The notes below the pieces were generated by a model. The model did no database searches. It was not told the origin of the DNA and worked only from the letters and a program-made list of their open reading frames with translations. Position numbers and translations under genes: made by a program. From an uncultured Blautia sp. (GTDB taxonomy: Bacteria; Bacillota; Clostridia; Lachnospirales; Lachnospiraceae): 7,257 nucleotides of DNA. The stretch is from contig URHH01000129.1 of assembly GCA_900547615.1 (NCBI GenBank), positions 1 through 7,257 of the forward strand, given 5' to 3'. Shown here piece after piece: positions 1 through 6,995 of the stretch; within the stretch, counting starts at the first letter, position 1, and the number at the start of each line of letters is the position of its first letter.

Positions 1-1
1 T

Positions 2-307
2 TCTCTCTCCAAAGGGAAGGGAGGAAGGGAAGGAGGGGGCGCCAGCCGTGACAATCGTTTCGGAAACGGACAGAACCGCGGCGGCGGACGTCAGGGCGGA
101 AGAAAGAGCGGCAGTTCCGGAGATATGGCGTTTGCACCGGAGCTTACCAAGACTTCCAAGGACAGCAAGAGAGAGCGCGACAGAGAAAATAAGAACAAGA
201 AGAAAGATTTCGAGAAGAATCAGGGCGGCGGAAGAAGACCGAACCAGGGAGGCGGACGCCAGAATCAGAGACTTCCGAAAGCTCTTCAGAAACCGACTCC
301 ACAGCCA
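2..307 (+). repeat. Low-complexity RGG-like segment coding the IF2 N-terminal linker
   Basis: The first roughly 100 codons in the window encode almost only Gly, Arg, Lys, Asn, Gln, Ser and Asp/Glu. The motif NQGGGR occurs twice in close tandem (218-235 and 242-259), and earlier there are GGGR and GGR clusters. The DNA is correspondingly purine-rich. This is the variable, probably unstructured spacer seen before the conserved part of many IF2 proteins; the conserved IF2 N-domain begins only near 359. Its full length cannot be judged because the gene is cut. Confidence 0.7.
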
Positions 308-2083
308 AAACAGGAAGAGAAAAAAACGGAGGTTAAGGAGATTACGCTTCCGGAGAAAATGACGATCCGCGAGCTTGCAGAGGCAATGAAAATGCAGCCG
401 TCTGTTATTGTGAAAAAACTGTTTATGCAGGGAATCATGGTAACGGTAAACCATGAGATCGATTTTGAAAAAGCGCAGGAAATCGCTCTGGAATACGATA
501 TTATTGCAGAACAGGAAGAAAAAGTGGACGTGATCGAGGAGCTTCTGAAAGAAGAAGAGGAAGACGAATCCAAGATGGTTCCAAGACCTCCTGTTGTATG
601 TGTCATGGGTCACGTTGACCACGGTAAAACCTCTCTTCTTGACGCGATCAGAAACACAAGCGTGACAAGAGGCGAGGCAGGCGGAATCACACAGCATATC
701 GGTGCTTACGTCGTAAACGTAAATGGTCAGAAGATCACATTCCTGGATACACCGGGACATGAGGCGTTTACCGCCATGCGTATGCGAGGTGCAAATTCCA
801 CAGACATTGCAGTTCTTGTTGTTGCAGCAGACGACGGTGTGATGCCGCAGACAGTAGAGGCGATCAGCCATGCAAAGGCAGCAGGCGTTGAGATCATTGT
901 TGCCATTAATAAAATTGATAAGCCAAGCGCAAATGTAGAGCGCGTAAAACAGGAACTTTCCGAGTACGAACTGATTCCTGAAGACTGGGGCGGAAGCACG
1001 ATCTTTGTTCCGGTATCTGCACATACGGGCGAGGGAATCGACACGCTTCTTGAGATGATCCTTCTGACAGCAGAAGTATGTGAGCTCAAGGCAAATCCGA
1101 AACGTTCCGTGCGCGGTCTTGTGATCGAGGCACAGCTTGACAAAGGAAAAGGTCCTGTGGCAACGATCCTTGTACAGAAGGGAACTCTTCATGTGGGCGA
1201 CTTTATTGCGGCAGGAGCATGCAGCGGTAAGGTTCGTGCCATGATGGATGATAAGGGTCGCAGAGTAAAAGAAGCTGGTCCTTCTACTCCTGTTGAAATC
1301 CTCGGTCTCGGAGATGTTCCAAATGCAGGTGAGATTCTCATGTCCTTTGACAGTGACAAAGAGGCGAAAAACTTTGCGGGAGCCTTTGTATCTGAGAATA
1401 AGAACCGTCTTCTTGAAGAGACAAAAGGAAAGCTCTCTCTCGATAATCTCTTTGATCAGATTCAGGCAAGCGATTTAAAAGAGCTTCCTCTTATTATCAA
1501 AGCAGACGTGCAGGGTTCTGTGGAAGCTGTAAAACAGAGTCTTATAAAGCTTTCCAACGAAGAAGTTGTAGTAAAAGTCATTCATGGCGGTGTTGGTGCT
1601 GTCAATGAATCTGACGTAAGTCTTGCTGCAACTTCCAATGCGATCATCATTGGTTTTAATGTGCGTCCGGACGCGACTGCAAAACAGCTTGCAGAGCAGG
1701 AAGGCGTAGATATGCGTCTGTATCGCGTCATCTACCAGGCGATCGAAGATGTGGAAGCTGCCATGAAGGGTATGCTTGATCCTGTATTTGAGGAGAAGGT
1801 AATCGGTCACGCGCAGGTTCGTCAGCTCTTTAAGGCTTCCGGTGTTGGTACGATCGCAGGAAGCTACGTTCTGGACGGATATTTCCAGAGAAACTGTAAG
1901 ATTCGTATTTCAAGAGAGGACGAGCAGATTTTTGAAGGCGAGCTTGCATCTCTCAAGAGATTTAAAGATGATGTAAAAGAAGTAAAAGCAGGATACGAGT
2001 GCGGTCTTGTATTTGAAAACTTCAATGATTTAAAAGAAGATGATATGGTAGAAGCATATATCATGGTAGAAGTGCCAAGATAG
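2..2083 (+). CDS. infB: Translation initiation factor IF-2, 5'-truncated by window edge
   Basis: IF2 is the cytoplasmic GTPase that places fMet-tRNA on the 30S subunit and promotes subunit joining. The frame is open from base 2 with no stop, so the gene begins upstream; the in-frame ATG at 125 lies inside a disordered region and is not the real start. Visible in order: a basic Gly/Arg/Asn/Gln-rich linker (to about 300), an IF2 N-domain beginning MTIRELAEAM (359 to about 500), an acidic stretch EEEEDE, then the G domain with P-loop GHVDHGKT (608-631), switch I GGITQHIGAY (from 680), DTPGH (from 746), NKID (from 908) and SAH (from 1016). Domain II, domain III (KADVQGSVEA, from 1499) and the fMet-tRNA-binding C2 domain (FKASGVGTIAGSY, from about 1829) follow, ending in VEVPR and TAG. 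All GTPase motifs are intact. It is the first gene visible in the operon, 13 bases before rbfA. Confidence 0.98.
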   Translation, partial: SLSKGKGGREGGGASRDNRFGNGQNRGGGRQGGRKSGSSGDMAFAPELTKTSKDSKRERDRENKNKKKDFEKNQGGGRRPNQGGGRQNQRLPKALQKPTPQPKQEEKKTEVKEITLPEKMTIRELAEAMKMQPSVIVKKLFMQGIMVTVNHEIDFEKAQEIALEYDIIAEQEEKVDVIEELLKEEEEDESKMVPRPPVVCVMGHVDHGKTSLLDAIRNTSVTRGEAGGITQHIGAYVVNVNGQKITFLDTPGHEAFTAMRMRGANSTDIAVLVVAADDGVMPQTVEAISHAKAAGVEIIVAINKIDKPSANVERVKQELSEYELIPEDWGGSTIFVPVSAHTGEGIDTLLEMILLTAEVCELKANPKRSVRGLVIEAQLDKGKGPVATILVQKGTLHVGDFIAAGACSGKVRAMMDDKGRRVKEAGPSTPVEILGLGDVPNAGEILMSFDSDKEAKNFAGAFVSENKNRLLEETKGKLSLDNLFDQIQASDLKELPLIIKADVQGSVEAVKQSLIKLSNEEVVVKVIHGGVGAVNESDVSLAATSNAIIIGFNVRPDATAKQLAEQEGVDMRLYRVIYQAIEDVEAAMKGMLDPVFEEKVIGHAQVRQLFKASGVGTIAGSYVLDGYFQRNCKIRISREDEQIFEGELASLKRFKDDVKEVKAGYECGLVFENFNDLKEDDMVEAYIMVEVPR

Positions 2084-2091
2084 GAGTGAGG
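2082..2091 (+). promoter_or_regulatory. Ribosome binding site of rbfA overlapping the infB stop codon
   Basis: The infB stop TAG (2081-2083) is read straight into AGGAG (2082-2086), followed by GAGG (2088-2091), before the rbfA ATG at 2097. The spacing is 10 bases from AGGAG or 5 from GAGG. Because the site overlaps the stop codon, ribosomes finishing infB would sit on it, which suggests translational coupling (inference). Confidence 0.8.
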
Positions 2092-2096
2092 CATAA

Positions 2097-2477
2097 ATGA
2101 GAAAAAACAGCATTAAGAATACCAGGATCAACGGAGAAGTGCAGAAAGAGTTAAGCACGATAATCAGAAATGAGATCAAAGACCCGCGTATTCATCCTAT
2201 GACATCTGTTATGGCTGTGGAGGTTGCTCCTGATTTAAAAACATGTAAGGCATATATCAGTGTTTTTGGCTCAAAAGAAGCAAAGGAAGACACCATTAAA
2301 GGGCTTTCCAGCGCAGAGGGCTATATCAGAAGACAGCTTGCCAGAAACTTAAATCTTCGCAATACTCCGGAAATCCGCTTTATTCTTGACGAGTCCATTG
2401 AATACGGAGTAAATATGTCAAAACTTATTGACGATGTGACAAAGAAAGATGCTTCCGTCAGGGAGACAGAAGAATAG
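2097..2477 (+). CDS. rbfA: 30S ribosome-binding factor A
   Basis: RbfA is a small KH-fold protein that binds the immature 30S subunit near the 5' end of 16S rRNA and is needed for late 30S maturation and cold adaptation. The 126-residue product has the usual family length. It starts with a basic N-terminus (MRKNSIKNTRINGEV), followed by IRNEIKDPRI, the strand region VAPDLKTCKAYISVFG, and the AEG variant of the family's Ala-x-Gly helix kink (residues 73-75, SSAEGYIRRQL). The family strand LRNTPEIRFILDESIEYG comes near the C-terminus. The start is well set by the Shine-Dalgarno sequence overlapping the infB stop. The infB-rbfA pairing is classical. No ylxP-type gene separates the two, unlike in Bacillus subtilis. 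The next gene follows after 15 bases. Confidence 0.97.
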   Translation: MRKNSIKNTRINGEVQKELSTIIRNEIKDPRIHPMTSVMAVEVAPDLKTCKAYISVFGSKEAKEDTIKGLSSAEGYIRRQLARNLNLRNTPEIRFILDESIEYGVNMSKLIDDVTKKDASVRETEE

Positions 2478-2492
2478 CGAGGTAGAGCGCAT

Positions 2493-3455
2493 ATGAATAA
2501 TATTTCAGAGGTACTGGAGCAGGTAAAGACAATGGCTATTTCAGGTCACATACGTCCCGACGGGGACTGTGTGGGCTCCTGCATGGCTCTGTATCTGTAT
2601 ATAAAGGAGTGGTATCCGGATATACAGGTCGATATATATCTTGATCATCCAAAGCCGGTATTTGGTCATATTGACAGGATTGACGAGATAAAAACAGAAG
2701 CAGAAGGCAAAAAGGAATACGACCTTTTTGTCACCTGCGATGTAAGCGCAAAAGAGCGGATCGCACCTGCAGGGAAATATTTTGAAAGTGCGAAAAAAAC
2801 AGTATGTATCGACCATCACATCAGCAATCCGGGGTTTGCAGATATAAATTATATCCGTGGAGACATAAGTTCTGCCAGCGAGGTACTTTACGGACTTCTG
2901 GATAAAGAGAAGGTGAACCGTTCTGTTGCGGCTTCCATTTATACGGGAATGGCGCACGATACCGGCGTGTTTCAGTATTCTTCCACAACACCGGAGACCA
3001 TGCGCATTGCAGGAGAGCTTATGAAAACCGGCTTTAATTTCAGCCGGATCATCGACGAATCTTTTTATCAGAAGACATACATTCAGAATCAGGTAATGGG
3101 ACGTGTGCTTGCAGAAAGCATCATGCTTCAGAATGGAAAATGTATCGTCGGATATATGAAAAAGAAGGATATGGATTTCTACGGCGTGGACGGAAAGGAT
3201 CTGGATGGAATTGTAAGCCAGCTCCGTCTGACACAGGGCGTAGAGGTTGCTCTCTTCCTTTACGAGACGGAAAGCCAGACATTTAAGGTATCCATGCGCT
3301 CCAACGGAAAAGTTGACGTAAGCAGAATTGCCGTATTTTTCGGAGGCGGCGGTCATACGAGAGCTGCAGGCTGCGATTTGCGGGGTTCCATGTACGATGT
3401 GGTAAACAACATTACGGCGCAGATTGAAAAACAGTTTCAGGAACAGGACGACTGA
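2493..3455 (+). CDS. nrnA: DHH/DHHA1 phosphoesterase, NrnA-like oligoribonuclease / pAp phosphatase
   Basis: NrnA-type enzymes are Mn-dependent and degrade 2-5 nt RNA fragments to mononucleotides; many also dephosphorylate 3'-phosphoadenosine 5'-phosphate (pAp). The 320-residue product shows the complete DHH catalytic set: HIRPDGDCVGS (metal ligands H19, D23, D25), CDVS (D83), the signature DHH at 107-109 (CIDHHISN), and AHDTGVFQYSS (D156). The C-terminal DHHA1 domain ends with the substrate-binding glycine loop FFGGGGHTRAAGC (residues 282-294). Length is typical. The start ATG has a modest GAGG at 2479-2482, ten bases upstream. In many Clostridia a gene of this family lies between rbfA and truB, as here. 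Related cyclic-di-AMP phosphodiesterases (GdpP/Pde2) share the fold. The absence of membrane, PAS or GGDEF domains excludes GdpP, but pAp, nanoRNA and pApA activities cannot be separated by sequence alone. Confidence 0.93.
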   Translation: MNNISEVLEQVKTMAISGHIRPDGDCVGSCMALYLYIKEWYPDIQVDIYLDHPKPVFGHIDRIDEIKTEAEGKKEYDLFVTCDVSAKERIAPAGKYFESAKKTVCIDHHISNPGFADINYIRGDISSASEVLYGLLDKEKVNRSVAASIYTGMAHDTGVFQYSSTTPETMRIAGELMKTGFNFSRIIDESFYQKTYIQNQVMGRVLAESIMLQNGKCIVGYMKKKDMDFYGVDGKDLDGIVSQLRLTQGVEVALFLYETESQTFKVSMRSNGKVDVSRIAVFFGGGGHTRAAGCDLRGSMYDVVNNITAQIEKQFQEQDD

Positions 3456-3464
3456 CGGCAGAAT

Positions 3465-4349
3465 ATGAATGGAATTATTGTAATCAGAAAAGAAAAAGGT
3501 TATACCTCTCATGATGTAGTGGCAAAGCTCCGCGGAATCCTTCATATGAAAAAAATAGGACATACAGGAACGCTTGATCCGGAGGCTGAGGGAGTTCTGC
3601 CGGTAGCTCTTGGAAAGGGAACCCGCCTTGTGGAGCTTCTCACAGAAAAAGAAAAGACATACGAGGCGGTAATGCGCCTCGGCGTTTCCACAGATACCCA
3701 GGATATGACGGGAGCCATCTTAAAGGAAAGTGAAGTTTCTGTGACAGAGGAGGAAATTAAAAACGCTGCATCTTCTTTTATCGGGGATCAGCTTCAGATT
3801 CCTCCCATGTATTCTGCCCTTAAAGTGAATGGAAAAAAGCTGTATGAGCTTGCAAGAGAGGGAAAAGAGGTGGAGCGAAAAGCCCGCCCCGTACATTTTT
3901 ACCAGATTGAAATTCTGGAAATCCATCTCCCTCTTGTAAAAATGCGGGTTTCCTGCAGTAAGGGAACGTACATCAGAACGCTTTGTCATGATATGGGAGA
4001 AAAACTTGGCTGCGGCGGAGCAATGGAAGCTCTCCTTCGGACAAAATCCGGGGATTTTACACTGGAACAGAGCATGACCCTTCAGGAGACGGAAGAAGCT
4101 GTAAAAGCCGGAACCATTGAAGAAAAGATCATTTCCATTGAAGAGGTACTTTCTTCTTACCCTGCTGTATATGCAAAGGAAGAGGGAGACCGTCTTCTTG
4201 CGAATGGAAATCCTCTTCATGAGGGACTTGTAAAGGGTGATGTGAGAGAAGGCTGGGTTCGTATGTACACAAGCAGCGGAGTTTTTACAGGGATTTACCA
4301 GTGGAAGAAAAAAAGACAGCAGTATTTTCCTGTGAAAATGTTCGTATAA
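3465..4349 (+). CDS. truB: tRNA pseudouridine(55) synthase
   Basis: TruB isomerises U55 in the T-loop of nearly all tRNAs to pseudouridine and also acts as a tRNA folding chaperone. The 294-residue product has the N-terminal GIIVIRKEKGYTSHDVV, then motif II GHTGTLDPEAEGVLP with the catalytic aspartate at D38. It also has KTYEA (Y66, corresponding to the active-site tyrosine), the family segment QIPPMYSALKVNGKKLYELA, and KGTYIRTLCHDMG with the expected active-site arginine R171. A short PUA-like C-terminal domain (about 235-294) replaces the longer one of proteobacterial TruB, as is usual in Firmicutes. The start is 9 bases after the nrnA stop. No Shine-Dalgarno-like sequence sits at normal spacing (nearest AGGA is at 3445-3448, 16 bases away), so initiation probably depends on coupling to nrnA translation. 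Confidence 0.97.
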   Translation: MNGIIVIRKEKGYTSHDVVAKLRGILHMKKIGHTGTLDPEAEGVLPVALGKGTRLVELLTEKEKTYEAVMRLGVSTDTQDMTGAILKESEVSVTEEEIKNAASSFIGDQLQIPPMYSALKVNGKKLYELAREGKEVERKARPVHFYQIEILEIHLPLVKMRVSCSKGTYIRTLCHDMGEKLGCGGAMEALLRTKSGDFTLEQSMTLQETEEAVKAGTIEEKIISIEEVLSSYPAVYAKEEGDRLLANGNPLHEGLVKGDVREGWVRMYTSSGVFTGIYQWKKKRQQYFPVKMFV

Positions 4350-4353
4350 ATAT

Positions 4354-4358
4354 AGGAG
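4354..4358 (+). promoter_or_regulatory. Ribosome binding site of ribF
   Basis: AGGAG lies 6 bases before the ATG at 4365 and 4 bases after the truB stop (TAA 4347-4349). It fixes the ribF start and is much stronger than the signals of truB or rpsO in this window. Confidence 0.85.
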
Positions 4359-4364
4359 TGGCAT

Positions 4365-5288
4365 ATGGAATACTTGAAAATAACAGAAGAGTTTCCCCGT
4401 CTCAAAAAAAGCGCAGTCACTCTTGGAAAGTTTGACGGCATTCACAAGGGTCATCAGAAGCTTGTAAAAAGCATCCTGCAACAGAAAAAAGAGCTTGGTC
4501 TTCCCGCCGTTCTTTTTGCTTTTGATGTGTCGGAAAAGATGATCCTGTCCAGGGAGGAACGGTGCCGCCTTGTGGAAGAAATGGGCGTGGATATTCTTCT
4601 GGAGTGTCCGTTAAACGAGCGCATCCGCCATATAAAGGCTGAGAATTTTGTGAAAGAAATTCTGGTTGGCGATCTGCAGGCAAAATACGTGGCAGTAGGC
4701 GAGGATTACCGTTTCGGGTATGAGAGAAAGGGAACGCCGTCTCTTCTAAAAGAGATGGGAAGAAAATACGGTTTTCATACAGATGTCATTTCAAAAGAGA
4801 TGGAAGGACACAGAAAAATCAGCAGTACCTATATAAGGGAAGAGTTAAAAAAAGGAAACATGGAAAAATTCCAGAGACTTATGGGAATGAATTTCAGGGT
4901 TGAGGGAACAGTAGAACATGGAAGAGGACTGGGGCACAGACTTCTGTTTCCCACTGCAAATATCATTCCGCCCAAAGATAAGCTTATGCCGCCCTGCGGG
5001 GTGTATGCAACGATGTCTTATTTTGGAGACAGATGTTTTTCCGGTGTTACGAACATCGGATACAAGCCTACGGTCGGAGGAGAATTCCTGGGCGTGGAAA
5101 CCCATCTTTTTGACTGTGAGGAGGATCTTTACGGTCAGAAATGCAAAGTGGAATTTCTCCATTATCAGCGTCCGGAAAAGAAATTTGAGTCTCTGGAAGC
5201 CCTTCGGCGGCAGATTTTCGCAGATGCGGCTCTTGGGCGGGAATATTTCGACAGACGAAACAGAAAAAATACAAGGGAGAATATTTAG
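4365..5288 (+). CDS. ribF: Bifunctional riboflavin kinase / FAD synthetase
   Basis: RibF phosphorylates riboflavin to FMN and then adenylylates FMN to FAD in the cytoplasm. The 307-residue product has both domains. The N-terminal FMN adenylyltransferase (1 to about 160) carries the nucleotidyltransferase motif LGKFDGIHKGH (20-30), FAFD, VGEDYRFG (111-118) and ISSTYIREEL (152-161). The C-terminal riboflavin kinase (about 175-300) carries GRGLGHRLLFPTAN, with the nucleotide/metal-binding PTAN at 196-199, then SGVTNIGYKPTVGG and VETHLFDCEEDLYG, where E245 is the expected catalytic base. Length is normal and no key motif is missing. The start follows AGGAG, 15 bases after truB. The stop is 2 bases before the transporter gene. 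No FMN riboswitch is visible upstream, which fits RibF being an operon-encoded housekeeping enzyme rather than part of riboflavin biosynthesis control. Confidence 0.97.
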   Translation: MEYLKITEEFPRLKKSAVTLGKFDGIHKGHQKLVKSILQQKKELGLPAVLFAFDVSEKMILSREERCRLVEEMGVDILLECPLNERIRHIKAENFVKEILVGDLQAKYVAVGEDYRFGYERKGTPSLLKEMGRKYGFHTDVISKEMEGHRKISSTYIREELKKGNMEKFQRLMGMNFRVEGTVEHGRGLGHRLLFPTANIIPPKDKLMPPCGVYATMSYFGDRCFSGVTNIGYKPTVGGEFLGVETHLFDCEEDLYGQKCKVEFLHYQRPEKKFESLEALRRQIFADAALGREYFDRRNRKNTRENI

Positions 5289-5290
5289 GA

Positions 5291-6949
5291 ATGGCAGAGA
5301 TTATTCTTGGACTAATGGGAGGTTTGGGCCTCTTTTTGTTCGGTATGAAACAGATGAGCGATGGACTTGAAAAAGTTGCAGGCGCCAAGATGCGAAGCAT
5401 TCTTGAGTTTTTTACAAAGACGCCTATCAGAGGAATCCTTGTGGGAACATTTTTTACTGCAATCATCCAGTCCTCCAGTGCTTCTACCGTCATGGTAGTA
5501 AGTTTTGTAAATTCAGGACTTATGAACCTGTATCAGGCTGCCGGTGTGATCATGGGCGCCAATATCGGAACAACAGTAACTTCTCAGTTAATATCATTTA
5601 ACCTTTCTGCGCTTGCTCCGGCAATCGTTATGGCAGGCGTGGTTATGATGATGTTCTTTAAAAAAGTAAAGATACAGCGTATTGGAGAGGTTCTTCTGGG
5701 ATTTGGTATTCTGTTTATGGGTCTTACCACCATGTCAGATTCCATGTCCGTTCTGAGGGAGTCTCCTCAGGTAGTGGAGATCATGGGTTCTCTTACCAGC
5801 CATTTTCTGGCTGTGCTTGTGGGACTTGTTGTCACAACTGTCCTTCAGAGTTCTTCTGCTACAGTAGGCATTGTGCTTCTTCTTGCAAACCAGGGACTTC
5901 TTGATATACGTATCTGTTTCTTTATTATCATGGGCTGCAACATTGGCTCCTGCGTATCTGCTCTTCTCGCCGGCTTGAGCGGAAAGAGAGATGCAAAACG
6001 TGCTGCTATGATCCATCTGGTGTTTAATATTATCGGAACCTTTATTATTTACGTTGTATTAAGTGTGGCGCTTGAGCCGATCACCCAGTTTATTTCTTAT
6101 ATTTCCGGCGGCAATCCGGGAAGAGAGGTGGCAAATGCCCATACCCTGATCAAACTTACAGAGGTTCTTCTTCTTGCTCCGTTTATCAAACAGATCGTAA
6201 AACTGACAGGTTTTCTTGTGCGCGGAGAGGAAAAGAAAAACCAGGACGCGCTGGGATTACAGTTTATCGGAGAAAAATCTGTATTTTCTCCTACAACTGC
6301 TGTATTTGACGCGACAAGAGAAATGGAGCGCATGGGACAGATGGCGATTTCCAATCTGGAAAAAGCAATGAATGCCCTCCTTACCCTGGACGAAAAAGAG
6401 ATCCGGGAAGTGTATGAGGTAGAGAAAAATATTGATTATCTCAATCATGCGATTACCGATTATCTTGTAAAGATCAATCAGACGACCCTGCCATCAGATG
6501 ATGCGAAGAGTATAGGCGGACTGTTCCATGTAGTAAACGATATTGAACGTATCGGCGATCATGCGGAAAATATTGCAGATGCCGCTGCTTCCAGAATGGA
6601 GCGTGGAATTGATTTCAGCGATCAGGCAAAGAAAGAGCTGTCTCAGATGCTTGAAATGGTAATCAAGGTAACTACATATGCCCTTGATATGTTTTCTCAT
6701 AATAATCAGGAGCATATGGAGGAAATTCTGGAACTTGAGGATAAGGTAGACGATGCGGAGCGGTATCTTCAGGAATCTCATGTACAGCGCCTTACAAGGG
6801 GCGAATGTACGGCAAGCGCAGGAATGATGTTCTCAGATATTGTTTCCGGACTTGAGCGTGTATCAGACCATGCCACAAACATTGCTTTTTCTCTTCTTGA
6901 GGACGACCCGATAGAAAGACAGAAAGAAATGCGTGCAGCAGCAAAATAA
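5291..6949 (+). CDS. Na+/phosphate cotransporter family protein with C-terminal PhoU-like domain
   Basis: The predicted role is an inner-membrane sodium-coupled phosphate symporter of the PNaS (NptA/YjbB-like) family; substrate is inferred from family. The first ~310 residues are strongly hydrophobic with roughly eight membrane segments. They hold the family's inverted duplication: AIIQSSSAST (QSSS at 60-63) with GANIGTTVT (89-97), and TVLQSSSATV (QSSS at 186-189) with GCNIGSCVS (215-223). Residues from about 335 form a soluble helical PhoU-like domain with two helical-bundle halves, each bearing the metal-binding ExxxD pattern: VNDIERIGDHAENIAD (415-430) and SGLERVSDHATNIAF (519-533). At 552 residues it has the usual fused length. 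The start is 2 bases after the ribF stop, with GGGAG at 5275-5279 (11 bases upstream, inside ribF), so it is transcriptionally and probably translationally linked to ribF. It ends with tandem TAA stops (6947-6952). Its link to the surrounding translation genes is unclear. Confidence 0.93.
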   Translation: MAEIILGLMGGLGLFLFGMKQMSDGLEKVAGAKMRSILEFFTKTPIRGILVGTFFTAIIQSSSASTVMVVSFVNSGLMNLYQAAGVIMGANIGTTVTSQLISFNLSALAPAIVMAGVVMMMFFKKVKIQRIGEVLLGFGILFMGLTTMSDSMSVLRESPQVVEIMGSLTSHFLAVLVGLVVTTVLQSSSATVGIVLLLANQGLLDIRICFFIIMGCNIGSCVSALLAGLSGKRDAKRAAMIHLVFNIIGTFIIYVVLSVALEPITQFISYISGGNPGREVANAHTLIKLTEVLLLAPFIKQIVKLTGFLVRGEEKKNQDALGLQFIGEKSVFSPTTAVFDATREMERMGQMAISNLEKAMNALLTLDEKEIREVYEVEKNIDYLNHAITDYLVKINQTTLPSDDAKSIGGLFHVVNDIERIGDHAENIADAAASRMERGIDFSDQAKKELSQMLEMVIKVTTYALDMFSHNNQEHMEEILELEDKVDDAERYLQESHVQRLTRGECTASAGMMFSDIVSGLERVSDHATNIAFSLLEDDPIERQKEMRAAAK

Positions 6950-6960
6950 TAAAAAAAGAG

Positions 6961-6989
6961 TTTACAGGAAAAAATCTTTGTGTTATACT
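6961..6989 (+). promoter_or_regulatory. Sigma-A-type promoter for rpsO
   Basis: TTTACA (6961-6966) and TATACT (6984-6989) are separated by exactly 17 bases. The -10 element is preceded by TG one base upstream (6981-6982), giving an extended -10. Each hexamer differs from consensus at one position. The site starts 12 bases after the transporter's first stop codon. Expected transcription start is near 6995-6997, giving an rpsO leader of about 90 bases. Promoter function is inferred from sequence only. Confidence 0.8.
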
Positions 6990-6995
6990 AACGAA

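Noticed and set aside
125..127. ATG at 125 as the infB start
   Set aside because: The same frame is open back to base 2 and encodes more of the same Gly/Arg-rich linker. GGAG at 119-122 is only 2 bases from the ATG, too close for normal initiation.
352..361. Internal infB start at 359 giving a short IF2 isoform
   Set aside because: GGAG at 352-355 leaves only 3 bases before the ATG. Internal IF2 isoforms exist in some bacteria, but the signal here is too weak to call.
2541..3563. Long minus-strand open frame of 340 codons opposite nrnA
   Set aside because: It lies almost wholly antisense to a gene with a complete DHH motif set, its translation is Cys/His/Phe-rich with no recognisable family, and it would break an otherwise uniform + strand operon. 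It is a codon-bias shadow.
4350..4364. FMN riboswitch or promoter ahead of ribF
   Set aside because: Only 15 bases separate truB from ribF, with room for a ribosome binding site and nothing else.
3720..4481. Minus-strand open frame of 253 codons across truB and the start of ribF
   Set aside because: It is antisense to conserved TruB and RibF motifs, crosses a gene boundary, and resembles no known protein.
4918..5370. Plus-strand 150-codon frame overlapping the end of ribF and the start of the transporter
   Set aside because: It is out of frame with both real genes, and its translation shows no domain. The riboflavin kinase motifs lie in the other frame.
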